From Glandiceps talaboti (lineage: Eukaryota > Hemichordata > Enteropneusta > Spengelidae), in contig NC_135555.1 of NCBI RefSeq assembly GCF_964340395.1, forward strand, positions 13,773,246 to 13,837,245: 64,000 nt of DNA, written 5' to 3'. Below the pieces are notes generated by a model. It did not search any database. It saw only the letters and a program-made list of their open reading frames with translations, and was not told the origin of the DNA. Shown here in pieces: positions 11,001 through 22,164 of this stretch. A program made the position numbers and the translations under genes. Within the stretch, counting starts at the first letter, position 1; each line of letters opens with the position of its first letter.

Positions 11001-14000
11001 AAGCAAAGAAGAAAACCCTGAGTGCCAAGGAACGAAGACGGTTAAAGATCTATGATATCAAACCAGAACACCAAAAGTAATATATTTTATAAAAGTTATC
11101 TTTATATTCTAATGCATAGTTTGACTTAGAAAAAAATCATAATATGAAACCTTTTTTCTTTTTAATTTACATGTATAAGTAGTACTTTTGAGATTTTGTA
11201 TATTGTAGCACTTGAAAAAGAATACACTGAAAACTTCAGTGTGCTATCATTGATTTTTGCATAGCAGATCAGAAAATTTGCATATTCCAGGTTTGTCAGC
11301 AGATCAGCTAATTTGCATATGTATTGCATTTATCCAGCTTGACTAAACAAACAAAACTCTCATTAGTATAACTTAAAGATGTTCACAAGTTTTACTTGCA
11401 TATCAACTGCGTGTATGCAGTACCATCAACAACAACTGCTAGATAGACAGTTCAGTCAGCTAGGATAATACCTTTTCCAGTACATGTAAATGCTCAATCA
11501 TGATTTTTACTGTGCGTAATGGCTTGTATTTCTTGCTATGTGATAATGAGGCTGTAAGTCATTATTTCAGTTTGCAGAGTTACAGGAATCTTGTTAGAAT
11601 GTTTGGCATTAATTTCTCATAATATTGCGCAAAGAATTTAGCGGGATACAATAGTTGGCATATTTAATTAATTATCACTGTTGCTACCCATGTTTTGTCT
11701 GAAGAATAAAACATTCTCAGTCCATAAAAACAATGTAAAATGTTTAATGTTTGGTTTTAATCCATTTTCAATGAAGCTGAGATACACATCAGATATCAAG
11801 TTGCTGATGGATGTGACATATGGTAATATTAGTATGAAAGAAAAAACAGGATAGTTGGTGCAAGGTTCTCCCAAGCAAGGATGGTGGCCAATTTGCATAA
11901 ATATGTACATAATTAGCATAATGTATGCATGTCTTCAACAATGGATATATTGTAACTTGCTTAGAGTCATTACATATACTGTAACAGGCATAAACGAATT
12001 ATAGTAATGATATTGCTATTTAAAGGGGAAATTAGTTAACAAAGATAGTGTAAGGTGTAAAAAAAAAATTGTGTGGTTCCAATTACATTCAATTTTAAAG
12101 TAGGTTGGGTAGGTAGATTTTTTATTTTATTTTATTTTATTATATATTTTTTTCATGTGCGAGTGTCTAGTTCAGGTTTTCCATTTGCGATTTTATTATT
12201 ATTTTTCTCGAATATGTAAAAAAAAGTTTAGGGTAAGTGTGAAAAACTATGTGGGGTCGGGTAACCGGAACCAAACAACTTTTTTTATTTGGCCTAACTA
12301 CAATACTCTTCAGCATGGTAGAAACCTGCCATACATGGTAGTGTGGAGAACACATTATGTACAAATAAACTGGAGCTTGTCTTCAAAGACATGCATTAAT
12401 CAGATACTTGAGTGTATAACTTGTTTCTCACTTTTGATGTTTTCAGATATGAAATGTATGAACCACTACACTTCCTATGGAGAGACTACATGAAAGATTA
12501 CCTTCAAATGGACAAAGGCTAGTAAGTATATACATTGTACAGTTTATCTGCAGTTATATATCTTTTGTATTACATGTATTTGATAATTTGGTTTACTATA
12601 ATGTATTTGCAGTCTTGTCAATCATTACCATATTATTCTGTATCCATTTTGTATATGGTACCTACATAATTTTTATTCTAAATACATACCTCAAAATTAA
12701 TGCCACAGTTATCCACCGATTTGAATATGTACACATTGCCAAAGTAATGCCAAATATGGAAATATGTTTCCTAAATATGGAATATGGAGTGACTTATTTG
12801 TCTGCCTTACCAACCTTCCACAAACACTTTTTTGTCACACACTATAAACACCAACAGGTTTCATTGAAAAGTTACAAGTATATTTATATTTCATTTTGAA
12901 AAAAACAACTAGCCTATGATGTCTGTTTTTTATTAGTGTTTTTTAAATAGCATATCATATCTGAGTCCAGTTCTCCTGAAATTCATTCAAATATTGTTTC
13001 AGTTCAGCTTGTTTGTATTTTGCTCCCAGTGTAAACAGCCGTAATTATTGTCATTGTTGAATCTTCAGATACTGATCTTTGAATGCATTGCTGCATCAAA
13101 ATTGATTAACATACACTAATATAATTGAATTCTACACTGCAACAGTATAAAGTTTGTCTGGCACAGTTGTTGAGAGGCAGTGTAAATATGTCCAGCAGTG
13201 GCAAGCTAAGCTAGGCATTTTTTGCTCTGTAGATGTAGTTAACTGAGGTTAAAGTTACCACCTGTAATATCATGTGGTCAAAAACATAAGAAACTCAACA
13301 GGGTACTGTCTGCAATGAAAATAAATTCATTGAAGCAACTGTGATTTCTCTGTTTATGCAGACAGAAACTTTTGTTTATAAATTATATGTACAGAGCGAA
13401 CACTGTGCTTAGCTTGCTGACACTGTATATTGGTGATGGATAATGACCAATAGTTCTTGTGTTTGACATTCTAACACGAAAGTTATATATCGTTGTGATT
13501 ACTTTCATCAGCAATAAATCAGTGATGGAAATAAGATTACAGAAAGCTGACTATCATGGCAGCATTATTACAGGTATGTTTACTTGCAGTGTCATTGTCT
13601 GCTTATATCTTGCACATTAAAGTAAATCTGTAAAGAGGGTGTATTGCTTTACTAGGCCATCGGCCCATATGCAAAGTAAATATGTAAAGAGTACATATCA
13701 CGAAACAAATATAACATTAAATTGAACATGAAGTGAACATAATGTGAACATGAAGTGAACATGAAGTTAACATAATGTGAACATGAAGTTAACATGAAGT
13801 GACCAGTATTATTTGATATTATTTATGCTGTTACTTTAATCAGTCATCTTACATCAAAAAATCTAAACTTATCTTTCAAGTTTTAGTCGATCCAGGTGAT
13901 GCTGTTTGTCAGGTTACATGGTTTCATTGAAATCTAGTCTAGATAGGTCAATTCTCTGAAAAGTACATTTGCATGATTGTATCTGCATTGCATACTAAGG

Positions 14001-16158
14001 TAGGATAGATTTTATTGCGCATTCACAATGTGACTTTTACAAGGATACATTAGCTGAGTTCTTACATTGATGTGACACCTAGAGTATGGTCAGGTGACAT
14101 CTGTTCCCAAGAGAAGAAGCATTTAAATTATCTCCCAGTGTGTACAGAATACATGAGTGTTGACATATAATTAGATATTATTCCACAATATTTTTCTTCG
14201 TTCAACCAAGGAAAATACGAGTATTTTCCAGCTGAATTAAGAAACACATTGGAGAATAACATAATTATACCAGCCCCTGTAATATCAAAGAAAAATTGGG
14301 GAAAACTTAATGGTAATTTTGAACGTTTTGACTCATAGTTTGAACACTGCAGAACCAGTGACATAGACACATGTTGTCGTGACATAGATGCACATTGTCA
14401 TGACATAGAACGACCATAGTATATATTCCATATTTTTTTGTTCTAAATTGTTCATGCATGGTATAAGTATATGTTATTTGCCAAATACCGTTCCATATCT
14501 TGCTGCGAGAGGTATTTTTTCTGATATAACGGAGAGCCGGAGGCGAGCCGTTATACCAGAAAAATTACCTCGAGCAGCAAGATGTGGAACAGTATTTGGC
14601 AAATAACATACTTATACGTCACCTGCGACTATGAATCCATTTTTGAATGTCTAAAAATGCTGTTTCATGTTAAAATAAAACCACTTCCGCGTTATACTGT
14701 CGAGCGTAGTATCATGCACCTCTCTGATAACTGCAATGCGGTTGTTTACATGTCAGCCTTAACTTTATCATCCAATCAGAGTGCGCGTTTGCTCAGTAGT
14801 ATGACGTAATGTTTACTATTTGCATATCACTCAGCGATTTATTCAAACTTAATAACCATCAGCTGAAAAATGAGTGCGTCTTTGTTTTGCGTACTGTATT
14901 CCATTAAATGTACATAAATGTTCGTGATGTGCTTTGTTGTTCTAGTTAAGCAAAAATTACACCCTTTGTGGTGGTGATTTTCATATCCTTCATAAATTTA
15001 GGAATTCATGTTTACGATCGCGTGACGACCGTGCGTTCGCCGTCACTGGACTTTCACGGTTGTGTGTGGAATTTTTGACTATTTCCCTGTGACATGAAAA
15101 GTACAGTTCAAAGACTTGTTACAATGTATAAAACGGTGATATTTTGTTCGATTGACAACAAATTTGGCATTGGAAATGCTGGTTATAGCTCGATCTCTAG
15201 TTGTCTGCTAGATTTGTTTACAAGGGGACGTGTAGTGATCACGTGATACAACAAGCAAAAATACGGCTGTTGGTGAAAAATACGCCTGTGTATCTGCAGG
15301 GCTCTCGACCAATCAGAATGCGAGATTGGAGACAGGTGACGTATAACTCTCACTTACATCATTTGTACACAGTAACAAAATCGAAGTGTCTGTCTTACGT
15401 TGGTACATCTGGTATCGTTGTCCAAGAAACCAAGAACATGTTCAAGATAATCACCAAAGAAAACAAACTGAAAAGTAAGTCAAGTGTGTAAGTACCTGTA
15501 CATGTAATGGAAAACCACTGACATTGGGGAATTTCTGCCATAAAAATTATTAAGTGGTGAAGCCCTTTGATATTTGTGAATTCATTTGTAGATGGAGGCT
15601 GTTAACTGATATGATTCAAAATAACAGAAGTGTCTGTGAAAATTTTAATTGAGTAATATTGGTGTTTGAGAAATACATATGTGTGGAAGCTAATGTAATT
15701 TTAGTTATGATAAATATTTAGATTTTGACAAGAATTCATTAATAATTATCATAGCCTTGAGATATACCTGGTAATACATGCTGGTATTGATAACATGACA
15801 AATGATGCTGAATTTCTGTGTAAAGGCACCTGTTTGGAATTGAGATGGAATCTCAGGTTTTGCAGAAGGAAAGTTTATTTAAAAATTTTTTATTTTTCAT
15901 GGTCAGTGAAATCAGTAAAGTGTCAACAGATCACAATTTTTTTCCCTTTGAAAGGAAAAATTATTATTTTTATGTATTAACCAATATACATGTTCTGTAT
16001 ATGTTTGTTCTTTTTTGTCAGCTATATCCAAAGTTAACACTATCTTCTGTGTGGAATTTGAAGGTGTGTTAATAACATTGTATGGTAATCATCTCAGAAG
16101 AAGGTCCAGTGAAAGATCAGTGAAGAAATTCAAAAGTAAAACTACTATTGACCTCTGA
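7932..16158 (+). CDS. POP4: POP4 (Rpp29), RNase P/MRP protein subunit, complete
   Basis: Protein subunit shared by nuclear RNase P (5' maturation of tRNA precursors) and RNase MRP (rRNA processing). Join: 7932-8042, 10844-11076, 12447-12521, 13512-13573, 15373-15474, 16022-16158; 720 nt, 239 residues, against 220 in human. All introns are GT-AG and every phase agrees. The basic helix and connector (KTLSAKERRRLKIYDIKPEH, then FLWRDYM) match human LSARQRRELRLFDIKPEQ. The Sm-like barrel, about residues 147-222, contains KADYHGSIITVTKSKCLSYV then GTSGIVVQETKNMFKIITKE. The C-terminus is KKFKSKTTIDL, nearly the human KKFKAKGTIDL. The first 37 residues do not resemble the vertebrate N-terminus. The start ATG has A at -3 and G at +4. 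Confidence 0.95.
8043..10843. other. POP4 intron 1
   Basis: 2.8 kb. CpGs fade after about 8100. At 9826-9900 a stretch beginning GGGCTCGAAATAGG carries a direct repeat of a palindromic GTGCAC..GTGCAC motif and may be an old dispersed repeat. A MITE copy lies at 10544-10686. No other gene is visible. Confidence 0.7.
10544..10686 (+). mobile_element. CAGTG-MITE family, copy 1
   Basis: Starts CAGTGCGCCCTAAAGTCAAT and shares TATCTCTTAC and ACTCACAAGAAAT-type segments with the copies at 28614-28784 (inverted) and 34394-34557 (same orientation). The 3' end appears internally deleted. Confidence 0.65.
10844..11076 (+). CDS. POP4: POP4 exon 2
   Basis: 233 nt, acceptor TTATTCAG|AAATGC, donor CACCAAAA|GTAATA. 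It encodes the basic, helical N-terminal domain, with KKSGKPRQAKKKTLSAKERR then RLKIYDIKPEHQ. Confidence 0.96.
11077..12446. other. POP4 intron 2
   Basis: AT-rich. At 11260-11330 a short segment with CAGATCAG and AATTTGCATAT is repeated. At 12120-12300 an AT-rich stretch is followed by the GC-richer GGGGTCGGGTAACCGGAACC, which looks repeat-derived. No coding match. Confidence 0.5.
12447..12521 (+). CDS. POP4: POP4 exon 3
   Basis: 75 nt, acceptor TTTTCAG|ATATGA, donor GGCTA|GTAAGT. It encodes YEMYEPLHFLWRDYMKDYLQ then MDKG, matching human YSLFLPLHELWKQYIRDL. Confidence 0.94.
13512..13573 (+). CDS. POP4: POP4 exon 4
   Basis: 62 nt, acceptor TTTCATCAG|CAATAA, donor ATTACAG|GTATGT. It encodes NKSVMEIRLQKADYHGSIIT, aligning with human LLKADLHGAIISV. 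A second AG (13521-13522) was rejected because only the first gives the right frame. Confidence 0.93.
13714..13804. repeat. About 12-bp tandem repeat (TGAACATGAAGT)
   Basis: Seven or so imperfect units of TGAACATGAAGT / TGAACATAATG in POP4 intron 4. Confidence 0.85.
14461..15346. mobile_element. Foldback/TIR transposon-like element in POP4 intron 4
   Basis: The left part (14461-14617) is a near-perfect hairpin of about 70-bp arms: TGTTATTTGCCAAATAC on one side, GTATTTGGCAAATAACA on the other, with the centre near 14540 (GAGCCGGAGGCGAGCC). TTATACGTCACCTG at 14612-14625 recurs inverted as CAGGTGACGTATAA at 15333-15346, giving an outer pair about 735 bp apart. Inside, a CCAATCAGAnTGCG...TGACGTA module is present twice in direct orientation (about 14771-14808 and 15309-15344). 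The element is CpG-richer than the rest of the gene, suggesting a younger insertion. No transposase ORF. Confidence 0.75.
15373..15474 (+). CDS. POP4: POP4 exon 5
   Basis: 102 nt, acceptor GTACACAG|TAACAA, donor CTGAAAA|GTAAGT. It encodes TKSKCLSYVGTSGIVVQETK then NMFKIITKENKLK, the best conserved part of the protein. The acceptor lies 26 nt from the end of a transposon-like element, so its upstream signals are partly element-derived. Confidence 0.96.
16022..16158 (+). CDS. POP4: POP4 exon 6 (last)
   Basis: 137 nt, acceptor TTTTGTCAG|CTATAT, ending in TGA. It encodes ISKVNTIFCVEFEGVLITLY then GNHLRRRSSERSVKKFKSKT and TIDL-stop. Confidence 0.96.
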
Positions 16159-16857
16159 CCTTCAGACTGTTAGTGACCTCTGACCTACAAAGTCATCCAT
16201 TACAAGTCTTGTGGTGTACTCTGAGAGCAAGATGGAAGAAGAAAATATGTCTGTGTACATATAAACTAAAGCTTTGGTCCCATTTGCCACAAGTTTGACA
16301 ATACTGGTTCAAGGAAAATGTGGAAATGAAACATCATTGTTTTTATAAATTGTTTTATAATTTCATATTAGATAGCTTTATACACCAGTGTTGTGGAAAA
16401 TACATGATGTACAAATTCAATTTTACTGTAGAGAAGTTGGTTGTACTGAGTATAGCAAAATTTCCACTTTTGTGGAAAATAGAAAAAAAAACATCCCCTT
16501 GGAGGAACATATTTTATTTTTGGCACAAGCCAACCTTGTGGTCTTATGATGTTGAATGTACTGTAGTAAGATATATTAGTTTGTACAGGAGGATGGTGTG
16601 AATAGAAGTTTATATAAAAAAGTGAAAATCCAGAAGTTCTCATAATATGGATATAGCTAAGTTGAAAGAGCAGGAGGAATAGGTATTATGCTTTATGTAC
16701 CTATAGCATTCTACAGAAACTAATGTATATTATTTTGCATTCAATAGGATGTGACTGTGCTGAGAATATTAAAAAACTCAATATATATAATACTAGCAAA
16801 TGTATGTTCTGTCTTTCGTATTATTATGTGTTTACCTGTCAGAGTGACAACTGAAGT

Positions 16858-16863
16858 AATAAA
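16858..16863 (+). terminator. Candidate POP4 poly(A) signal
   Basis: AATAAA about 700 nt after the POP4 stop codon, at the edge of the quiet AT-rich stretch that follows the gene. The role is inferred from position only. Confidence 0.4.
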
Positions 16864-17231
16864 GGTCGATTTTGGCCTAGGGGTCATCTGGGGTGCATTC
16901 CTCCTAACTTAAGAATATAATGCCTATACCCGAAATGAAGCCAGCAGTGTCTGTCAGGTTTCCTTTCACATAATCACATGTATACCTGATTTATGTAAAG
17001 TAGGATTGAAGAGAATTCAGCATTTCTCTGTGAATTGTTTGTTCTTTTTTTGTGCGAGTAGGAGAGTGTTAACAGTTATGGATACTGGGGATTTAGATCC
17101 ATGTAGTGGGGTCAATAGTCTTAAGTTGATGTCAGTCACTGTTTGAAAATGGGATAGGTATTTTAATATGTTTAACTGGTTTGAGTCTGTGGAAAATGAT
17201 GCGTAGAATGATGGTGGTGTGGTGGTGGGTG

Positions 17232-17346
17232 GTTATGGTGATAATGATGACGATGACGATGATGATGATGATGACAACGACGACGATGATGACGACGACG
17301 ATGATGATGATGATGGTGATGATGATGATGATGATGATGATGATGA
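17232..17346. repeat. (GATGAC)n / (GAT)n microsatellite
   Basis: Interrupted GAT, GAC and GATGAC triplet repeats over about 115 bp. Confidence 0.95.
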
Positions 17347-19244
17347 GTAGATGTGTGTGAGGATTACAGACAATGCAGGGTTACATTTCCTCAATCTGGG
17401 CCGAACAGTATTTATTGTCCCAGGATATGATGATGTGACCAGATATACAGATGTAGAAAGTCATATCTCATTGCATTGAAATGGTGGTGAATCAGCACTA
17501 GTTGTCAGTTGAAGGACGTACATTTTTCATTTAGTTTGACCATGAATATTCCATGTAATATATCCTCGACATGTGGTTTGGGGTATACCAGATGTTATTT
17601 TTATTTCACTTTGGCTTTTGCCATTGACTTTAGCACCCCCTGTCATTTATAAAGATCATCATTAAAATGTGCGGAAAAATGATACTCATCAAGTGAAGTA
17701 ACTGTCATCATAAATATTTATTAATGAATTGTGTGGTCAGGGGCTCTAAATTTGACACAGGGGGTCGATTCTTGTGTGCGTATGTCAATAACTCGAACTT
17801 TGACCTAAATTTCGTATGTATGTATCCCAGTACTTGGCTTCGCTCCAAAAGCAACAGCAGAAACTTTTGCCGAACAAAATCGCTGATAAAATAGATGAGA
17901 GAAACTTTTTTTTGAAGTGTCAATATTAACTTTAAAAATTACTTTAAAATGATTGAATTAATGCCAAACTACTTCGGAGTTTGTTTGTGCGTTTTGCCAT
18001 GAACCTATACGACCCTTAACAATGTTACTCCCGTCCTTGGCATTGCCTCCGAGTCACTGGAAACTATCTCTACAGCTGCTGTACGATATGACAGCATATG
18101 ATATCATAGCAAACAGGCCGTCGCCGGTCTTCTAATAAGCCTGCCTTCTCGAGTGAAGTGTTTCCCTTAGGCAACAAGACACATAAATAGCCGTGTACTC
18201 GTCTGTATTGCATATTACGAATTTACCGCAAGGGAATACGATACTCGTTAAGCTGGTTGCATACTGCATGTACTGTGTATGCACTGATTCTATTTAAGAT
18301 CTCTGACATCATAGTTCAGTAAATTCCAGCATATGCTGTATCCCATTCCACGCATTCTCCATCTTGAACCATCAGATACCATCGTTCATGCATACTCAAC
18401 CCAGGGTCTTTTTTGTTCAGCTTCAGCTTTTTTTCGCCTCAACTAATTTTCTTTCAACTTTTCCGTGACGAAACGTGGTAAAAAGAAATTCAAGGAAGAT
18501 TTTTTTGCGTGTGTGTATCTCTTAAAATTGGTTTTGGAATTGTTGCTTACTTTCATCAAGTTTATTTGTCCTGTCGAATCATCTAGAAGCAACCATCCGC
18601 GGCTTGTACTCGGGAGACAACACAAAATAGATTCAATACTGTTTTATATGTACACTACGTCACAAGAACGCGACGGCAGTCGACGACATTTATAAAGACA
18701 TCGCTCAACCAACGGGAACAACGCGCTTTGCTTAGGAATATGTACCGATCAATTTTACTAAAATACTTTATCTTGCTAAGAAATGGGAATTGAAGGAAAG
18801 GGAGACGAAATGAACGAAAACCACGGAGACGGTCGACGCAGAAGGAGACGAGCACCACAAGAAAGCGAAAAGAAGAAGAGAGAGGTGAGAGAGTTGTTTT
18901 CTATCGCTCGTCCTCTTATTGAACATTCCTCTACAAACTATCGAGGCAAAACTCTAAACATGAAACAAGTTGAAACGATTTGCTTAGATATTAAACTTAT
19001 GAATTATACGTTTCCTTGGTTACCAAACGTAAAGTAGGTAAATGTGACCGCAACCGGATAAACATCTTTCAATAAATCAGACATTGGGAATGGTGGAAAG
19101 AAAACGTTATCTATGTTGTGATTGTTGAAGGTTAGAGTTGATGGTTTAATGGACTGTACGTTGTGTTATGTCTCTTCACTTCCAGTGTTTAACCTTACTC
19201 TAATATCACGATAAATTATCGACTTTAGTTATCGATAATTGTCT

Positions 19245-19247
19245 TTA

Positions 19248-19292
<45 letters not shown>

Positions 19293-19328
19293 TGTGTCTG
19301 TGTCTGTGTCTGTGTCTGTGTCTGTGTG
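19245..19328. repeat. (TG)n followed by (TGTGTC)n microsatellite
   Basis: About 45 bp of pure TG then six TGTGTC units. Confidence 0.97.
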
Positions 19329-20491
19329 AAGACAAAAGTAAAAACATTTGATTTTAAATTTATCGGATTAAAACCATATAGTATTGTTTCCTGTAAAGTA
19401 TTTTATGTTTTTGCGTTCCTTCGAGATGAGTTGTCAGAATATTACATATAAACGTCATCGGATTCAAATCCTATTCTTGTATATTCCATCAGTTGTTGTC
19501 ATTCCATCATCAAAATTTAGCAGTGACCATTTGTTTGTTATTTTTGTTGTCACCAAAATACGCATGCAGTCAGTGACCAGATGGGAGCGGGTGGTTTTAC
19601 TTTTAATTTAAATTGCCATTTGTTGGGTGTGACGTCATACAATAATAACTTATAATTATTAAAACTAAAGTCATTAATTACTGCCAAAAAATGGGTCATA
19701 TAAAAGGATTGGAGTTCAAGTTCATCTGAGATCAACGCAAATATCGGATGTTGTCGAAAATCGTCTGTTTTGTCAATGTAAAATACATCTACGGAAATAT
19801 ACAAGTGAAACAGAACATGGTCTTTTTCAGTACAATCTGCTATACATTTCACAGAGCTTAGTGAACGAAGGGGGCTACGCTTACTTTTGCTGTTTCAGAA
19901 GTCAAGGACATTTCATATCAAATGCGAGTCATTGATTTATATTCTTTTGAGGTCAAATTGATGCAAGGATTAGATTAAGCTTGTAATCAAACTTAGAGAT
20001 TAAACTTGAGCGGATATTTACTGAAAATTAATTTCGGATAATCTTGTAACATAGATAAAGAGAGGGGACACAGTAAATGAGTGAGGCAGACACGATTGCA
20101 AGGTTACCATTCTTCACTGACAATTGCTTTTAAAGTTGATACCACTAAAAAGAAACCTTAGGACATGCACTACTTGAATGTCACTTCTTGAACATCTCAA
20201 AGCTTCCATTGGAAATCACCCTACGAAGATGAAGTCAGGGAAACTCGCTGTGTTTTCTAGAATTGAATTTCCATATCGTCTTGAAGATATGTAAATACTG
20301 TAATGTTACTCGTAAAAATTCATACTATTAAGTTTTTTGTTGTTGTAGTCCGTGCAGTTGGCAATTGTCAACTTTAATATATAAATGTAAAACACATCTC
20401 GAAGGCCTCTTGGGTGTACTTCATGCATAGCATGGACGTCAAACTTTTCCATGGCGTCGACATACACATTACGACCTTTCATCTTAAACTG

Positions 20492-20521
20492 GTGTAATGT
20501 ATTGTAATGTAATGTAATGTT
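20492..20521. repeat. (TGTAA)n short pentamer repeat
   Basis: Four to five units of TGTAA, the first imperfect. Confidence 0.85.
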
Positions 20522-22104
20522 ATCATCGCATAAGGTTTCAATTTCAATTTCTGCAAATCAATATACGGTTGAATTATTCCCTGGACGGTGTTTAACAAGT
20601 GTCTACTCTGGGATACATAGCGCTAGCAAAATCGTTATTTTTACCCCCTTTAAAAACATTCTTGTAACTTTTTGACTTTTCAATTTGCATATTTTTAATA
20701 CGGAACTGTCATCGCACATACTTGTTTGATGAAAAGATTTCACGATTTTCAAGTCTTTTTTAAAAAAAACCTCATAACACTGGCCCGCTATCAGGTCGCG
20801 GATTTGAGTTGACATTCACATTAGGTTATCTCTATATTCTAAAAATAAATTACTCAATCATGCGTGAAATTACACATTACAAATTAATTAAAGAGAAGAA
20901 CATTGACGATGGACGGTATGAATAAATTATTCTTTATTCCACAGTGTAAATGGAAATATTTAATCAAAGTTATGAAATGGACATTTTTATCGTAACGGTT
21001 TTAAAAATACAAATTAGGCAGGCAAATTGGTTTGATTGACAGGTCGGGTGAGACGGGTGAAAATACGTACAGTATAATGACGTGTACAATCATTATGACA
21101 TCATCAGAATATCCGAGTATCATCACATCCGGTGAATCTTCACAATTCTGGAAACACACGGAAGTTTCACATTTAACGTCACATTTTCGAAAACAAACTG
21201 TTGAACAAGCTTCTAAACTTTTAAAACAAAACTTGAGGGTGATGGCACCAATTATTTGCGTTCTTCTGCACAAGTTATTAGCAATTTCTCCGTATGACTC
21301 ACGCAAAAAATAACATCCAAAGGTTGTATGTAAACTCGGCTGACGCTGCTTAATGAATTGTAGACATAGTTTCCAGCGTTGTCATCCAATGTCGATAGCG
21401 GTTAGGAGTCGTTCTAGAAAGATGTATGTATTAATAGTAAAATTATGAATCATACGATTTGACTTTTAGCATTACAATATTATGTCCTCATTAACATTTC
21501 TTTCCAGGTCAACAGATAACATAACTAGACCCAAATCGTCAAATCATTTTAGTACCAGCATCTCGGCATCTCTTGACAGTACTTGTTTGCATTTACGCAT
21601 TTATCTGAAAAATGTGGTTCCATCAATAAAAGTATTGTGTAGGATTCTAAATTGTCGCTCGACGGTTGTTAACATTAAAGTAATTGTAAACTGTGGTGCC
21701 AACAATCTTAATGTTTATTTCAAGAGAAAGTGATAACATTTCAATATTTTTTTCATATTAGGGCGGCTCCTTTTATTTCTTCATTTCTCATGATCGACCA
21801 ACCCTGTATTTCTTCCACCCAACGAAATAATGATAAATACGGCAAATAGCAAAAATTGTATTCATGTAATTATTGGCATTCTCTCTCATATATATCTAAA
21901 CAAAAAAAGTACTTGCATTCTGCACTGTAACCATTATAATATAGATATGCCAAAATTTGTTGAAAGTCTCGCCCGTTCAAGTTCCAATATATAAACTGAA
22001 ATTATAATATTTGCAAATCATTTTTTTATATCAGTATGTGTTTCATTACATGCGCAAGCCAAGTTATGCGTTCGAGCAGAGGATATGGGATTTATACCAC
22101 GGGC

Positions 22105-22164
22105 GTTCTATGTCACTACAACGCGGGTCCATTGGTTCTATGTCACGACACCGCGGGTCCATTG
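22105..22164. repeat. 30-bp tandem duplication with inverted CCAAT boxes
   Basis: Two head-to-tail copies of a 30-bp unit with 2 mismatches, each ending CGCGGGTCCATTG; the following G completes ATTGG (an inverted CCAAT). Confidence 0.9.

Larger units (their letters stand above)
16159..17640. other. POP4 3'UTR and downstream CpG-poor DNA
   Basis: Presumed 3'UTR to about 16.9 kb, then AT-rich DNA. The short ORFs here are not conserved-looking. Confidence 0.5.

Noticed and set aside
12477-12899. 140-codon plus-strand ORF overlapping POP4 exon 3
   Set aside because: It reads exon 3 in the wrong frame, then runs into AT-rich intron. The hydrophobic composition comes from TTT/ATA codons, and the POP4 frame is clearly supported.
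21001-21313. Overlapping 93- and 101-codon ORFs on opposite strands
   Set aside because: The minus one has several Cys and looked like a small secreted protein, but there is no signal peptide, splice context or family match.
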